A stretch of DNA of 64,000 nt from Bacteroidetes bacterium ADurb.Bin012 (GTDB lineage Bacteria; Bacteroidota; Bacteroidia; Bacteroidales; TTA-H9), in assembly GCA_002071415.1 (NCBI GenBank), contig MWFC01000002.1, forward strand, positions 1-64,000, read 5' to 3'. A program made the position numbers and the translations under genes. Below the pieces are notes generated by a model. The model was not told the DNA's origin, ran no database searches, and worked only from the letters and a program-made list of their open reading frames with translations. Positions 46,070-57,977 of this stretch are shown here, in pieces (position 1 is the stretch's first letter; every line of letters starts with the position of its first letter).

Positions 46070-47500
46070 ATGAAAATACAAGCTCTTTACTCCATTTTTT
46101 TCTTTTCAGTTTTGATGGGGGCGTGTGAACCCAAAACCGAAGAATTTGCTCCCAGCAGAGGTGAAGCAGATTTCTACCATTATGTAGCACTTGGGAATTC
46201 CCTTACTTCGGGTTATGCCGATGGGGCTTTATATAAATCTGCTCAGGCAATGTCATATCCTGCAATTCTATCAGAACAACTCAAGAAGGTTGGTGGAGGC
46301 AATTTTACTCAACCCGTAGTTGACAACGAAGATGGCCTTTTTGCTGGAAAATTATTTCTTGATTACAGTCTAGACTGTAATGGAGAATTTTCCCTTTCGC
46401 CAGTTATATCAAGCGGAAATCCCATAGGTTATCCCTTGGCAATCCGACCTGTTGGTTATTCGGTAGATAATTTCGGCGTTCCAGGTGCCAAAGTAGCACA
46501 TCTTATCTTCCCTGGATATGGGAATCCACAGCGTCTGCAGCAAAATCCACCCACCGCCAACCCTTACTTCGTCAGATTTGCCAGCGATACTGGTACTTCT
46601 GTCTTAGCTGATGCCATGAAACAAAATCCGACTTTTTTTACTCTATGGATCGGCAACAACGATGTGTTAGGTTATGCTACTTCTGGTGGAGAGAATAATA
46701 CAGCCGATGAATCCATAACTCTAGAAGGCAACTTCCACTTTGCCTATGAAACCCTCATCAATACTTTGACCTCAAATGGAGCAAAGGGTGCCTTAGCCAA
46801 TATACCCGACATTACGTCCATTCCGTTTTTTAATACTGTCCCCACAATGGGTCTATATCTTGATGAAAACAGTGCCTCTTCTCTCAACCAAGCATATCAC
46901 CAAGTAGAAATATTCATTCAAAGTCTTGGTTACCCCGATTTTGGTTATGGTTTCCAATTCAAAACCGGATATAATGCCTTTATTATTGAAGACCGTAATT
47001 TTCCATACCAGGTTCCTAAAGCATTGAGGGTTAGGCAAGCCAAACCTGATGAACTCATTTTGTTTACAATCCCTCAGGATTCTTTAAAATGCGGTGGTAT
47101 GGGTTCGTATAATATTGAAAAACAGCGTCCTTATGGCATTCCGCAACAGTTTGTGCTCGATGAAGAAGAAATCGCACAAATTCAAAACGCAGTTAAACGA
47201 TACAACGCCATCATCAACGAGTTAGCCATACAAAAAAATCTCGCACTTGTTGATGTAGCTAACTTGTTGCAACAGGCAAAATCGGGGATTACTTACGATG
47301 GACTGAATTTTGACATCAAATACATCAGTGGAGGGATTTTTTCACTCGACGGTATCCATCTTACCCCTCAAGGTGCAGCAATTGTTGCCAATTATTTTAT
47401 CGAAGCCATAAACAAGCAGTATAAGGCCAGCATACCCAAAACCGAAATTACCCAATATCCAGGTATTAAATATCCAGAAACAATCCCATTGAAAAAGTAA
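46070..47500 (+). CDS. SGNH/GDSL-family hydrolase lipoprotein
   Basis: 476 residues. Lipobox LMGAC with lipidated Cys19. Block I is VALGNSLTSGYADG, with nucleophile Ser44 (GNSL instead of GDSL). Block III is WIGNNDVLGYA, and block V, the catalytic Asp and His, is DGIHLTPQGAAIVANYF. A block II-like Gly (FGVPGAKVAHL) is also present. An esterase or lipase acting at the outer membrane is expected. The gene is paired with the OMPP1 porin, an arrangement that recurs in Bacteroidota as I recall. Confidence 0.88.
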   Translation: MKIQALYSIFFFSVLMGACEPKTEEFAPSRGEADFYHYVALGNSLTSGYADGALYKSAQAMSYPAILSEQLKKVGGGNFTQPVVDNEDGLFAGKLFLDYSLDCNGEFSLSPVISSGNPIGYPLAIRPVGYSVDNFGVPGAKVAHLIFPGYGNPQRLQQNPPTANPYFVRFASDTGTSVLADAMKQNPTFFTLWIGNNDVLGYATSGGENNTADESITLEGNFHFAYETLINTLTSNGAKGALANIPDITSIPFFNTVPTMGLYLDENSASSLNQAYHQVEIFIQSLGYPDFGYGFQFKTGYNAFIIEDRNFPYQVPKALRVRQAKPDELILFTIPQDSLKCGGMGSYNIEKQRPYGIPQQFVLDEEEIAQIQNAVKRYNAIINELAIQKNLALVDVANLLQQAKSGITYDGLNFDIKYISGGIFSLDGIHLTPQGAAIVANYFIEAINKQYKASIPKTEITQYPGIKYPETIPLKK

Positions 47501-47674
47501 TAGCTTAGTATATAAATAAGATCCAGATAATTCCACATAAACTTTTCGTAAAATTAAATAAACTTCATCCATTCAACAAGCTGGTGCTTTTTGACAAGAA
47601 AATTCTTCCAACAGTTTGCACCCCAGTTCAAAATTATACATGGAGCTATTTTTACAAAAAATTTAAAAGGATCA

Positions 47675-47704
47675 TTTGCAATCAAAATAAAACTCTTACC
47701 TTTG
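47675..47704 (+). promoter_or_regulatory. Promoter of rpsT
   Basis: TTTG at 47675-47678 and TACCTTTG at 47697-47704, 18 bases apart, close to the TTTG-N19-21-TAnnTTTG consensus. The leader to the ATG at 47740 is about 28 bases. Confidence 0.7.
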
Positions 47705-47739
47705 CAGCCCAAAATTGAAGAAGTAAAATTAGGAGAAAC

Positions 47740-47991
47740 ATGGCAAATCATAAATCTGCGATCAAACGCATTAAAACCAATCAGAAGAAAAGACTGGCCA
47801 ACAGATATTATTCGAAGACCATGCGTAATAGCGTAAAGAATTTCCGCAAGATAGAGGACAAAGTTACGGCACAGAAAAAACTCCCACAAATCGTTTCAAT
47901 GATTGATAAGCTATCAAAGAAAGGAATCATTCACAAAAATAAGGCTGCTAATTTGAAAAGCAAATTGATGCTCAAAGTCAATACTCTATAA
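47740..47991 (+). CDS. rpsT: Small ribosomal subunit protein S20
   Basis: 83 residues, rich in Lys and Arg, starting MANHKSAIKRIKTNQKKRLA, the standard S20 N-terminus. The protein binds 16S rRNA early in 30S assembly. It is a single gene with its own promoter and a hairpin terminator downstream. Confidence 0.97.
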   Translation: MANHKSAIKRIKTNQKKRLANRYYSKTMRNSVKNFRKIEDKVTAQKKLPQIVSMIDKLSKKGIIHKNKAANLKSKLMLKVNTL

Positions 47992-48050
47992 CAAGTTTCA
48001 AGAAAATTCCTGCTGAATCATCATAAGGTTAAAAGCCTCCTATTTTTATC

Positions 48051-48076
48051 AAATCCCATAAAATTGGGATTTTTTT
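48051..48076 (+). terminator. Terminator of rpsT
   Basis: AAATCCCA at 48051-48058 pairs with TGGGATTT at 48065-48072, with T-run after it. Standard rho-independent form. Confidence 0.8.
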
Positions 48077-48220
48077 ATCTTTAATTATTGACCATTCCCC
48101 TTCGTTTCATTATAATTACCAAGGGAATAATTTTTAAAACCTATCGAAATTTTTTCTATCGGTTTGAAAAAACTGGTCAAACAAAAGATGAGCTGATAAT
48201 AAGCCCAATACTGAAATTAT

Positions 48221-48266
48221 AAAAAAAGCGTTTGAATTAACTGCTATAACAGAATAATCAAACGCT
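48221..48266 (-). terminator. Terminator of eno
   Basis: On the minus strand AGCGTTTGA and TCAAACGCT form a 9-bp stem (plus 48227-48235 with 48258-48266) followed by seven T. It closes the enolase gene and perhaps the whole ribosomal transcript. Confidence 0.8.
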
Positions 48267-48341
48267 CGGAGTATTACAAATAAGTCTTTTATACCTATTC
48301 CAAAATATTGGGAGATGTATCGATTTTTTGATTAGAAATCC

Positions 48342-49652
<1,311 letters not shown>

Positions 49653-49717
49653 TTATGTTTGAATACCCTAAAAAATTCACAAAGATGGAGATATCTGGCA
49701 TTTAATTTCGATCGGTT

Positions 49718-50206
49718 TTACTTAATGGTTTCCTTTTTTTTCGGAGTTTTTGGCTCGTCAGATGTGCCGGTAGTACCTCTTTTGCGGCCTCCTCGGCGTG
49801 TACGCTGAGTTTTGCCGGTTTTTGGAGTTTTTCCTGTCAACATCAATTCGTTGAAATCAACCAGTTCCATCATGGCAATTTCTGCTCCATCGCCCTTTCT
49901 GAAACCTAATTTCAAAATACGGGTATAACCTCCTGGTCGGTTCATAATTTTTGGGGAGATAACCCGGAAGAGTTCAGTAACGGCTTCCTTATCCTGAAGA
50001 TAACTAAAGACAACTCGACGGTTATGAGTAGTATCCAGTTTGGAGCGGTTGATCAAGGGTTCGACATAAGTGCGGAGTGCCTTTGCCTTAGCCAGGGTAG
50101 TAACTATCCGCTTATGCTTTATGAGCGAAGTAGCCATATTAGCTTGCATGGATTTACGATGGGCACTTGTTCGGCCAAGGTGATTAATTTTTTTCCCGTG
50201 TCTCAT
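49718..50206 (-). CDS. rplQ: Large ribosomal subunit protein L17
   Basis: 162 residues. The core [20 protein letters not shown] and the [17 protein letters not shown] region are standard. The C-terminal tail (about 45 residues, with [20 protein letters not shown] and a Lys-rich end) is longer than in E. coli (127 residues), as is usual in Bacteroidota. Four bases separate it from rpoA. Confidence 0.97.
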   Translation of the reverse strand: MRHGKKINHLGRTSAHRKSMQANMATSLIKHKRIVTTLAKAKALRTYVEPLINRSKLDTTHNRRVVFSYLQDKEAVTELFRVISPKIMNRPGGYTRILKLGFRKGDGAEIAMMELVDFNELMLTGKTPKTGKTQRTRRGGRKRGTTGTSDEPKTPKKKETIK

Positions 50207-50210
50207 TTTA

Positions 50211-51206
50211 TTAATCCTTATCTAATTTATACTTATCTACTTTCATCCCGAATTCGAGACCTTTACTGGCGATGAGTTCTTCGAGTTCCTGGAGGGATTT
50301 GCGGCCGAAGTTCCTAAATTTCAGCAAGTCGTTTTTGGTGTAAGACACCAGATCGCCAAGAGTTTCAACATCGGCAGCTTTGAGGCAATTAAGAGCTCTA
50401 ACTGAAAGATGAAGGTCGTTGAGTTTAGTTTTAAGTAGTTCCCTCATTTGTTGAATATTTTCGTCGAATTCTTCAGCTGCCGCCTTCATTTCGGGATCAA
50501 GGGTAATTTTATCGTCGGAGAAAAGAAGAAAATGTTGAATGAGGATATGAGCCGCTTCACGAAGGGCATCTTTGGGATGAATTGAACCATCCGTAACAAT
50601 AGTCAGTAGGAGCTTTTCATAGTCGGTTTTTTGTTCTACCCGGAAATTTTCAACCTGATAGCTCACGTTCCTTATGGGTGTATGGATAGAATCCATTGAA
50701 ATAGTTCCTAATGGAGCATTGAGCATTTTATTTTCCTCGGCTGGGACATAACCTCTTCCTTTTCGGATGGTCAAATTAATATTCAATTTTACCGATTTTT
50801 CCATGTTACATATAACAACATCGGGATTCAATACCTGGAATGAAGATAGGAATTTATTAATATCACCGGCAGTAAAAGTTTCTTGACCGCCAATAAATAC
50901 ATGAACATCTTCGCCTTCTTGGTTATTGTCTCCCCGATATTTAAAGCGTATCTGCTTAAGATTAAGAATGATATCGGTAACATCTTCAACTATGCCCGGG
51001 ATCGATGAAAATTCGTGATCTACACCTTCTATTCTTATGGAAGTGATTGCATATCCTTCGAGGGAGCTCAATAATATCCGGCGCAGGGCATTCCCGATAG
51101 TGATGCCGAAACCAGGCTCCAGCGGTCTGAATTCAAACACTCCTTTGGTATCGGAGGCTTGAAGCATGATTACCTTATCGGGTCTTTGAAATGCTAATAT
51201 TGCCAT
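50211..51206 (-). CDS. rpoA: DNA-directed RNA polymerase subunit alpha
   Basis: 331 residues. The N-terminal domain (about 1-235) mediates dimerisation and polymerase assembly, with [20 protein letters not shown] and [20 protein letters not shown]. The C-terminal domain (about 255-315) shows [20 protein letters not shown] and [20 protein letters not shown], the DNA- and activator-binding part. Confidence 0.98.
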   Translation of the reverse strand: MAILAFQRPDKVIMLQASDTKGVFEFRPLEPGFGITIGNALRRILLSSLEGYAITSIRIEGVDHEFSSIPGIVEDVTDIILNLKQIRFKYRGDNNQEGEDVHVFIGGQETFTAGDINKFLSSFQVLNPDVVICNMEKSVKLNINLTIRKGRGYVPAEENKMLNAPLGTISMDSIHTPIRNVSYQVENFRVEQKTDYEKLLLTIVTDGSIHPKDALREAAHILIQHFLLFSDDKITLDPEMKAAAEEFDENIQQMRELLKTKLNDLHLSVRALNCLKAADVETLGDLVSYTKNDLLKFRNFGRKSLQELEELIASKGLEFGMKVDKYKLDKD

Positions 51207-51249
51207 AGAGTGGTTGTTATCTGATTTTTAAAAGTAAACATAAAAAAAA

Positions 51250-51855
51250 CTACTTGGAGTATAGCTCCACGATCAATTGTTCTTTGATATTTTCGGGAAT
51301 ATCTTCACGGTTGGGATAATTCATGAATTTCCCGCTCATCAAATTCAAATCCCATTCCAACCATGGATAGGGTCGTGTATTATGTGAAAGGCTGTCGGTA
51401 ATCACTTCGAGAGTTTTTGATTTTTCTCTTATGCTTATTATATCGCCTGGTTTCAATAAATAGGAAGGGATATTCACGATTTTGCCATTTACCATGATAT
51501 GACGGTGCGAAACCAGTTGGCGAGCCGAAGCCCTCGTAGGTGCAATGCCTAATCTGAATACAACGTTATCGAGACGTGACTCTATGAGCTGAAGCAATTT
51601 CTCGCCGGTAATTCCTCTCATACGGGCTGCTTTTTGAAATATATTTCTGAACTGGCGCTCGAGAATTCCATAGGTATACTTTGCCTTTTGTTTTTCGGCT
51701 AATTGCATACCATATTCACTTTGTTTTCCACGGCGTCGGCTTTGACCATGCTGGCCAGGAGGATAATTCTTCTTCTCGAAATATCTATCAGGACCATAGA
51801 TCGGGTCCCTGAATCTTCTTGCTATTTTAGTCTTTGGACCAATGTATCTTGCCAT
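51250..51855 (-). CDS. rpsD: Small ribosomal subunit protein S4
   Basis: 201 residues. Starts [20 protein letters not shown] and has the S4 RNA-binding domain ([40 protein letters not shown]). It lacks the N-terminal zinc-binding cysteines of the C+ type. It nucleates 16S rRNA folding and sits between rpsK and rpoA as in most bacteria. Confidence 0.97.
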   Translation of the reverse strand: MARYIGPKTKIARRFRDPIYGPDRYFEKKNYPPGQHGQSRRRGKQSEYGMQLAEKQKAKYTYGILERQFRNIFQKAARMRGITGEKLLQLIESRLDNVVFRLGIAPTRASARQLVSHRHIMVNGKIVNIPSYLLKPGDIISIREKSKTLEVITDSLSHNTRPYPWLEWDLNLMSGKFMNYPNREDIPENIKEQLIVELYSK

Positions 51856-51892
51856 AAGGATTATATTTTAACATATTTTTATATTCGAAGAA

Positions 51893-52291
51893 TCAAACGC
51901 GTCTTCTTTTAGGAGGCCGGCAGCCATTATGTGGCAATGGAGTAATATCGCGGATTTCGGTAACTTCGATGCCCGAAGAATGAATGGTTCGTATGGCAGA
52001 TTCTCGACCTGCACCCGGTCCTTTTACATAAGCTTTTACCTTTCGTAATCCCAAATCGTAAGCTACTTTGGCACACTCCTGTGCAGCTATTTGAGCAGCA
52101 TAGGGTGTATTTTTTTTCGAACCTCTAAACCCCATCTTTCCCGCCGAAGCCCACGATATAACCTCACCATTGTTATTGGTAAGGCTAATAATAATGTTGT
52201 TGAACGACGAATGAATGTATACTCTTCCGGTTGCATCCACCTTTACGACTCTTTTCTTGGTGGATTTCACAGTTTTAGTGCTCTTTGCCAT
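51893..52291 (-). CDS. rpsK: Small ribosomal subunit protein S11
   Basis: 132 residues. [40 protein letters not shown] and the C-terminal [17 protein letters not shown] are conserved S11 segments. It forms part of the 30S platform near the mRNA exit, where it contacts the anti-Shine-Dalgarno end of 16S rRNA. Confidence 0.97.
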   Translation of the reverse strand: MAKSTKTVKSTKKRVVKVDATGRVYIHSSFNNIIISLTNNNGEVISWASAGKMGFRGSKKNTPYAAQIAAQECAKVAYDLGLRKVKAYVKGPGAGRESAIRTIHSSGIEVTEIRDITPLPHNGCRPPKRRRV

Positions 52292-52333
52292 TTCCTTTAT
52301 TTTACTTTATTATAATCAATTTCCATTATGATA

Positions 52334-52714
52334 TCATCCTTTTGTAGCTTTTTTCTTATTGGCAACGGTTTTTTTCTTGCCTTTGCGTGTGCGGGCATTG
52401 TTTTTGGTTGCCTGGCCGCGTACGGGCAATCCCAGGCGATGACGAATGCCTCTGTAACAACCAATATCCATTAGCCGTTTTATATTCATTTGCACTTCCG
52501 AACGAAGAGCTCCTTCCACCTTATAATGATTGGTAATTATGTTCCGTACTTTGGAAAGTTCTTCGTCGTTCCACTCAGCCACTTTTTTATCATAGTCGAT
52601 TCCAGCCTCGCTCAGAATCTTTCGCGAAGTAGAGCGACCAATACCATAAATATAGGTGAGGCCAATTTCGCCTCTTTTGTTTCTTGGTAAATCTACACCA
52701 GCTATTCTTGCCAT
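52334..52714 (-). CDS. rpsM: Small ribosomal subunit protein S13
   Basis: 126 residues. [20 protein letters not shown], the helix-two-turn-helix region ([17 protein letters not shown]) and the C-terminal [20 protein letters not shown] are typical. A Lys-rich tail ends the protein. It contacts the P-site tRNA and the 50S subunit. Confidence 0.97.
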   Translation of the reverse strand: MARIAGVDLPRNKRGEIGLTYIYGIGRSTSRKILSEAGIDYDKKVAEWNDEELSKVRNIITNHYKVEGALRSEVQMNIKRLMDIGCYRGIRHRLGLPVRGQATKNNARTRKGKKKTVANKKKATKG

Positions 52715-52755
52715 ATTTTGTACTTAATTGAATTCCAAAATTATAAAATTCTTTC

Positions 52756-52872
52756 TTAACCCTGTCTCTGTTTATACTTAGGGTTCTTTTTATTAATCAC
52801 ATACACTACTCCTTTGCGTCTTACAATTTTGCAATCGGGAGTTCTGCGTTTCACTGAAGCTCTTACTTTCAT
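52756..52872 (-). CDS. rpmJ: Large ribosomal subunit protein L36
   Basis: 38 residues, [20 protein letters not shown] then a stretch ending NPKYKQRQG. Too short for common ORF lists but placed exactly between infA and rpsM, as in most bacteria. The zinc-ribbon cysteines of the C+ form are mostly missing: only one Cys (residue 14) is present, so it is a zinc-free type. Confidence 0.95.
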   Translation of the reverse strand: MKVRASVKRRTPDCKIVRRKGVVYVINKKNPKYKQRQG

Positions 52873-52905
52873 AATGGGTCAGATATTTTATTGATTATTA
52901 TTCAA

Positions 52906-53124
52906 CTATTTATAACGAAAAATGATTCTACCTTTTGTCAGATCATAAGGGGTCATTTCAACCTTTACTTTATCACCGGGAAGAATTTTGATATAATGCA
53001 TTCTCATTTTTCCCGAAATATGAGCAATGATTCGATGTCCATTTTCGAGTTCTACTCTAAACATTGCGTTTCCCAAAGCTTCGATCACCGTACCGTCTTG
53101 TTCGATAGATACTTGTTTTGCCAT
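52906..53124 (-). CDS. infA: Translation initiation factor IF-1
   Basis: 72 residues, an OB-fold: [40 protein letters not shown] and the C-terminal [18 protein letters not shown]-1 binds the A site during initiation. It lies one base after map. Confidence 0.97.
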   Translation of the reverse strand: MAKQVSIEQDGTVIEALGNAMFRVELENGHRIIAHISGKMRMHYIKILPGDKVKVEMTPYDLTKGRIIFRYK

Positions 53125-53125
53125 A

Positions 53126-53908
53126 TCAATTTTTTCGACTTGTTAAGACTTCATCAATAAAATCGAAAGTCGACAAAATTTGTGCCTTTCCTTTCAAAAC
53201 GACGATATCGTGTTCGAAGTGAGCCGATGGCATCCCATCTTTCGTCCTGATGGTCCAGCCATCCCGATCTTGGATGATGTGCCATGATCCCAAGTTTACC
53301 ATGGGTTCGATAGCTAAAATCATGCCTTCTTGGAGTTTCTGTCCGGTTCCTCTACGACCAAAATTAGGAACTTCAGGCTTTTCGTGCATGTTAGTTCCCA
53401 AGCCATGGCCTACAAGGTCTCTTACAACGGAGTAACCAAAAGATTCGACGTACGATTGTATGGCATGGCCTATATCACCAACACGGTTTCCTGCCACTGC
53501 GGCTTCAATGCCTTTATAAAGTGATTCGAGCGTACGTTGCAGAAGCATTTGAATCCTCGGTTCAATTTCGCCAACAGCAAAGGTATAAGCCGAATCACCC
53601 CAATATCCATTCAAGATAGTCCCACAATCGACTGATACGATATCGCCCTCCTTTAATTCATAATTTCCCGGAATTCCATGTACAACGACGGAATTAACCG
53701 AAATACATAGGGTTTTGGGGAATCCGTTGTATCCCTTAAATCCCGGGAAAGCTCCATGGTCGCGTATAAACTCTTCGGCAATCTTGTCAAGTTCGATGGT
53801 TTTTATCCCGGGCCGGATATGTTTGCCAACTTCCGCAAGGGTCTTACCAACAAGCAAAGAACTTTGACGTACCAACTCTATTTCTTCGGGTGATTTTACA
53901 AGACTCAT
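53126..53908 (-). CDS. map: Methionine aminopeptidase, type I
   Basis: 260 residues. It removes the initiator Met from nascent proteins. The metal ligands are the two Asp in [20 protein letters not shown], the His in [17 protein letters not shown], and two Glu in LAIEPMVN and AHFEHDIVV. It lies between secY and infA as usual; adk, which often sits here in other phyla, is absent. Confidence 0.96.
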   Translation of the reverse strand: MSLVKSPEEIELVRQSSLLVGKTLAEVGKHIRPGIKTIELDKIAEEFIRDHGAFPGFKGYNGFPKTLCISVNSVVVHGIPGNYELKEGDIVSVDCGTILNGYWGDSAYTFAVGEIEPRIQMLLQRTLESLYKGIEAAVAGNRVGDIGHAIQSYVESFGYSVVRDLVGHGLGTNMHEKPEVPNFGRRGTGQKLQEGMILAIEPMVNLGSWHIIQDRDGWTIRTKDGMPSAHFEHDIVVLKGKAQILSTFDFIDEVLTSRKN

Positions 53909-53922
53909 AATGATACTCGAAT

Positions 53923-55275
53923 TTACATAGCAAAGGAGGTACGTCCCTTTATTCTTCCCGACTTCATCAATCCATCATAATGCCTCATCAGCAGGTGGCT
54001 CTCGATTTGTTGTAATGTATCCAGAACAACTCCTACTAGAATAAGCAAAGAAGTTCCTCCATAAAATTGGGCAAACTGCGAGCTTACTCCGAATAGCCTG
54101 ACGATGGCAGGCATAATAGCAACGAAAGCCAGAAATATAGAACCGGGCAAAGTAATTCTCGACATGACGTTATCAATGAATTCGGCAGTTTTCTTACCGG
54201 GTTTTACTCCGGGAATGAATCCACCGTTTTTCTTCATGTCTTCAGCCATCTGATTATGGTTTACGGTAATTGCTGTATAAAAGTAAGTAAACACTATAAT
54301 TAGAATTGCGAAAACAAAGTTGTACCAAAAGCTATTAATATTGGTAAATGCAGCTGCAAAACCCGTAAGGGTTTCTGAACGAGCAAAACCAGCTATGGTG
54401 AGGGGGAGGAACATAATAGCCTGAGCAAAGATAATGGGCATTACACCGGCAGCATTCACTTTCAGAGGGATGTATTGACGTACACCTCCATATTGCTTAT
54501 TGCCAACGATACGTTTGGCATATTGTACAGGAATTTTACGGGTTCCCTGTACCAACATAATTGTAACTAAGATTACACCGATCAATACGGCGATTTCGAT
54601 AACGAAGAACACCAGCCCGCCGCCTTTTTCTTCCATTCTCGATACAAATTCCCCGGCTAGCGCAAAAGGCAATCTGGCTATAATACCAATCATAATGATA
54701 AGTGAAATTCCATTGCCTATGCCTTTATCGGTAATCCTCTCGCCCAACCACATCACAAACATGGTACCTGCTACCAAAATAACGACACTTGATATCCAGA
54801 AAAAAGTCGTGGGTGAATTACTTGCAGGATTGACGAGCAAAACTGCATCAGGACTTTGATTGATGAGGTTGGCAATATAACCAGGGGCTTGAAGGGCTGT
54901 AACAGCTATCGTAAGATAGCGGGTAATCTGATTGATTTTTTTTCGCCCGCTTTCACCTTCCTTCTGCAGTTTCTGAAAATAAGGAACAGCGATACCCAAA
55001 AGCTGAATAACGATAGAAGCCGAGATGTATGGCATTACTCCAAGAGCAAAGATTGAAGCATGCGAAAATGCTCCACCCGAAAACATATTCAACAGACCAA
55101 GCAAGCCATCTTTAGTTTGGTTTCTAATGGCAGTCAATTGATTGGGATCGATGCCCGGAATGGTAATATAAGCACCCAAACGATATATCAAGATGATACC
55201 CAGGGTATAAAGCAATCTTTGTCGAAGTTCCTCTATCTGGAATATGTTTCTAAGTGTCTGAATAATTTTTTTCAT
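53923..55275 (-). CDS. secY: Protein translocase subunit SecY
   Basis: 450 residues with about ten membrane helices. Starts MKKIIQTLRNIFQIEELRQR and shows LGAYITIPGID (first periplasmic loop and plug region), SASIVIQLLGIAVPYFQKLQ, and the cytoplasmic loops with KRIVGNKQYGG and NGGFIPGVKPGKKTAEFIDN. It forms the Sec channel that also exports the T9SS cargo proteins of this window. Confidence 0.97.
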   Translation of the reverse strand: MKKIIQTLRNIFQIEELRQRLLYTLGIILIYRLGAYITIPGIDPNQLTAIRNQTKDGLLGLLNMFSGGAFSHASIFALGVMPYISASIVIQLLGIAVPYFQKLQKEGESGRKKINQITRYLTIAVTALQAPGYIANLINQSPDAVLLVNPASNSPTTFFWISSVVILVAGTMFVMWLGERITDKGIGNGISLIIMIGIIARLPFALAGEFVSRMEEKGGGLVFFVIEIAVLIGVILVTIMLVQGTRKIPVQYAKRIVGNKQYGGVRQYIPLKVNAAGVMPIIFAQAIMFLPLTIAGFARSETLTGFAAAFTNINSFWYNFVFAILIIVFTYFYTAITVNHNQMAEDMKKNGGFIPGVKPGKKTAEFIDNVMSRITLPGSIFLAFVAIMPAIVRLFGVSSQFAQFYGGTSLLILVGVVLDTLQQIESHLLMRHYDGLMKSGRIKGRTSFAM

Positions 55276-55372
55276 CTGTAATTTAATTGTTTAATTCAGG
55301 CTGAGTGAATACTTTCGGATTGTCTATATGTTCCTTTCTATTGATAATTTCACGATCGGCTTTCATCTGGAA

Positions 55373-55819
55373 TTATATCAAAGTTACTGTACCACCCAAT
55401 GATTCAATGACTTCGCGTGCTTTTTTGGAAAAAGCATGTGCTGTAACATTCAGCTTTGAAGAAATCTGGCCCCGACCAAGGATTTTTACTCTTTCATTCT
55501 TACTGATGAGTCCATGGTGAATAAAAGTATTGAGATCAAAATCGGTGATGGCCCATTTATCCGACAGGTTTTGTAGAAGGTCGAGATTGATGCCGGTATA
55601 TTCCACACGATTGAAATTTTTGAATCCACCTTTTGGAACACGGCGATGCAGTGGCATTTGACCGCCTTCGAAACCAATCTTTCTTTTGTTACCCGAGCGC
55701 GATTGAGCTCCCTTGTTTCCGCGAGTGGAAGTTCCACCACGGCCTGAACCTTGGCCTCTTCCCAAACGTCTTTTCGATTTTACTGATCCTTTGGCAGGTT
55801 TCAGATTACTTAAATCCAT
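55373..55819 (-). CDS. rplO: Large ribosomal subunit protein L15
   Basis: 148 residues. Gly/Arg-rich start (LKPAKGSVKSKRRLGRGQGS) followed by the conserved GFEGGQMPLHRRVPKGGFKN and the C-terminal HAFSKKAREVIESLGGTVTL. It binds 23S rRNA late in 50S assembly. secY follows after about 97 bases. Confidence 0.97.
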   Translation of the reverse strand: MDLSNLKPAKGSVKSKRRLGRGQGSGRGGTSTRGNKGAQSRSGNKRKIGFEGGQMPLHRRVPKGGFKNFNRVEYTGINLDLLQNLSDKWAITDFDLNTFIHHGLISKNERVKILGRGQISSKLNVTAHAFSKKAREVIESLGGTVTLI

Positions 55820-55855
55820 ATTTTTTTCAGTTTTAGATAAATATCAATGAATTAA

Positions 55856-56035
55856 TCAAATTTCTTCAACAGAAACTAAATGAGCAACTTTTCTGACCAT
55901 TCCTAGAATCTGCGGTGTAGCGGTATGTTCAACCGTACGGTTCAAACGGCCAAGTCCCAACGCCTTGAGTGTACGTTTCTGGTCGATGGGTTTTCCAATC
56001 CAGCTTCGAACTTGTTTTATTCTAATTCTTTTCAT
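55856..56035 (-). CDS. rpmD: Large ribosomal subunit protein L30
   Basis: 59 residues from the ATG at 56035 (MKRIRIKQVRSWIGKPIDQK). A TTG at 56062 inside rpsE would add nine residues and gives an atypical N-terminus. The length fits bacterial L30 (about 59). Confidence 0.95.
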   Translation of the reverse strand: MKRIRIKQVRSWIGKPIDQKRTLKALGLGRLNRTVEHTATPQILGMVRKVAHLVSVEEI

Positions 56036-56058
56036 AATGTTTAAAGCATTATAGTAGT

Positions 56059-56577
56059 TCAACCATTGAAAACAGTATCGAGATCCACACCGCGCAACTG
56101 AGCAACAGTATAGGGATCGCGCAGTTGCAACAGAGCATTGATGGTAGCTTTCACCACGCTATGGGGATTGGAAGATCCCTTGCTTTTGGCCAGTACGTCT
56201 TTTATTCCGACACTCTCAAGCACGGCACGCATGGCGCCACCAGCAATGACACCCGTTCCGGGAGCGGCTGGTTTGAGAAACACTACGGCTCCGCTATATT
56301 TCCCTTCCTGAGCGTGAGGAATGGTGCCTTTAATTATCGGTACTCGAATGAGATTTTTCTTAGCATCATCAATACCTTTAGATATAGCAGCCGTAACTTC
56401 CTTGGCTTTCCCAAGCCCATATCCCACAACCCCATTTTCATTTCCTACCACAACAATGGCAGAAAAACTGAAAGCACGACCACCCTTTGTAACCTTTGTC
56501 ACACGTTGAATGCTTACCAGTCTATCTTTGAATTCGATTTCGCTCGATTTTACTCTTCTTATATTTGCGTTAGCCAT
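56059..56577 (-). CDS. rpsE: Small ribosomal subunit protein S5
   Basis: 172 residues from the ATG at 56577; a TTG at 56583 would add two residues. Double-stranded RNA-binding region: [20 protein letters not shown] and [21 protein letters not shown]-terminal [21 protein letters not shown]5 contributes to decoding accuracy. Confidence 0.97.
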   Translation of the reverse strand: MANANIRRVKSSEIEFKDRLVSIQRVTKVTKGGRAFSFSAIVVVGNENGVVGYGLGKAKEVTAAISKGIDDAKKNLIRVPIIKGTIPHAQEGKYSGAVVFLKPAAPGTGVIAGGAMRAVLESVGIKDVLAKSKGSSNPHSVVKATINALLQLRDPYTVAQLRGVDLDTVFNG

Positions 56578-56586
56578 ATTCAAAAT

Positions 56587-56949
56587 TTAAAAAATTAAAC
56601 CATTTTCTCTTGCGGCATCGGCCAGAGCTTTGACCCTACCATGATAAAGAAAGCCATTACGATCAAAAACAACTGCTGTGATACCTGCTTCGAGAGCTTT
56701 ACGGGCAATTTCAACTCCTACTATGCGAGCTTGTTGTGTTTTGGTCATCTTTTCCCTTGAAAAATCTTTTTGTAAACTCGAGGTAGCAATCAAAGTCTTG
56801 CCTTGGGTATCATCTACAATTTGAGCATAAATTTGGCTATTACTCCTGTATACTGTTAATCTTGGCCTTTCGGGTGTTCCTCTTAAACGTTTGCGGATAC
56901 TCGTTTTTATCCGTTGGCGTCTTTTCAGTTTTCTATTTTTAGTTGACAT
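56587..56949 (-). CDS. rplR: Large ribosomal subunit protein L18
   Basis: 120 residues. The basic N-terminus ([20 protein letters not shown]) and [40 protein letters not shown] are conserved. It binds 5S rRNA with L5. Confidence 0.97.
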   Translation of the reverse strand: MSTKNRKLKRRQRIKTSIRKRLRGTPERPRLTVYRSNSQIYAQIVDDTQGKTLIATSSLQKDFSREKMTKTQQARIVGVEIARKALEAGITAVVFDRNGFLYHGRVKALADAARENGLIF

Positions 56950-56971
56950 ATTGCGTTCGAAGTTTTAAAAA

Positions 56972-57532
56972 TTATTTCGATGAGGCTGATTTACCAGCTT
57001 TACGTCTTACTACCTCACCCACAAAACGTATGCCTTTCCCCTTGTAAGGTTCGGGTGGTCTGAAGGAACGGATTTTCCGGGCAACCATTCCCAACAATTG
57101 TTTATCATGCGATTTTAAGATTAGTATAGGATTTTTCCCTCTTACGGTAACGGCTTCGGCCTTAATTTCGGGAGGAAGTTCCAGAAAAAGGCTATGCGAA
57201 TACCCCAACGAAAATTCAAGAAGTTGCCCGCTGACCGCAACTTTATAGCCTACTCCAACAATTTCCTGTTGAATTGTAAAACCTTCGTAAACCCCAATCA
57301 CCATATTATTTATCAAAGAGCGGTAAAGTCCATGTTTTGCTCGCAGATTCTTGTCATCCGGGTTGTCTATTTCGAGTCGAATCTCTCCGCCTTCTATATT
57401 CACCTTAATGGCGGGGTCAATTTTCTGGCAGAGTTCTCCCAGTTTGCCCTGTACAGTAATGAAATGATCGGGGCTGAGCGAAACTTTCACTCCTGAAGGT
57501 ATTTCAATAGGTTTTTTACCAATTCTCGACAT
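56972..57532 (-). CDS. rplF: Large ribosomal subunit protein L6
   Basis: 186 residues. Two repeated domains; MSRIGKKPIEIPSGVKVSLS at the start and the conserved RPPEPYKGKGIRFVGEVVRR near the end. It binds 23S rRNA near the GTPase-associated centre. Confidence 0.97.
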   Translation of the reverse strand: MSRIGKKPIEIPSGVKVSLSPDHFITVQGKLGELCQKIDPAIKVNIEGGEIRLEIDNPDDKNLRAKHGLYRSLINNMVIGVYEGFTIQQEIVGVGYKVAVSGQLLEFSLGYSHSLFLELPPEIKAEAVTVRGKNPILILKSHDKQLLGMVARKIRSFRPPEPYKGKGIRFVGEVVRRKAGKSASSK

Positions 57533-57547
57533 TTTAACTGGTTTTAA

Positions 57548-57946
57548 TTAGCTAATATAACAAATCACTTCACCGCCAATATTTAATTTGCGGGCTTCCT
57601 TATCTGTCATCAAACCTTGTGAGGTAGAGATAATTGCTATGCCAAGGCCATTGAGAACACGAGGCATTTTATCGGCAGAGGTATAAATTCGACGTCCAGG
57701 ACGGCTTATGCGTTTGAGTTCCTTTATAGCGCAAGCCTTTGTTACAGGATGGTATTTCAAGGCGATTTTAATGGTAGAAGGGAATTTATCGTCTTCGAAC
57801 TTATAGTTGATTATATATCCTTTTTCGAAGAGTATTTGTGTCATGCTTTTCTTTATCGTTGAAGAAGGGATTTCAACAATCCTATGGTTGGCGTGGATTG
57901 CGTTTCTCAATCGGGTCAGATAATCTGCAATGGGATCGGTAGTCAT
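57548..57946 (-). CDS. rpsH: Small ribosomal subunit protein S8
   Basis: 132 residues. [20 protein letters not shown] at the start and [20 protein letters not shown] then GGEVICYIS at the end. S8 binds the central domain of 16S rRNA and often represses the spc operon, though no binding site was identified here. Confidence 0.97.
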   Translation of the reverse strand: MTTDPIADYLTRLRNAIHANHRIVEIPSSTIKKSMTQILFEKGYIINYKFEDDKFPSTIKIALKYHPVTKACAIKELKRISRPGRRIYTSADKMPRVLNGLGIAIISTSQGLMTDKEARKLNIGGEVICYIS

Positions 57947-57977
57947 ATATCTATTTATTTTTATTACAAATTGATGG

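Larger units (their letters stand above)
47992..48341. other. Intergenic region between rpsT and eno
   Basis: Contains the rpsT terminator (48051-48076) and the eno terminator (48221-48266) on opposite strands, with about 150 AT-rich bases between them in which I see nothing. Confidence 0.5.

Noticed and set aside
55486-55740. Second frame in rplO
   Set aside because: Shadow of L15 in another frame; composition is not protein-like.
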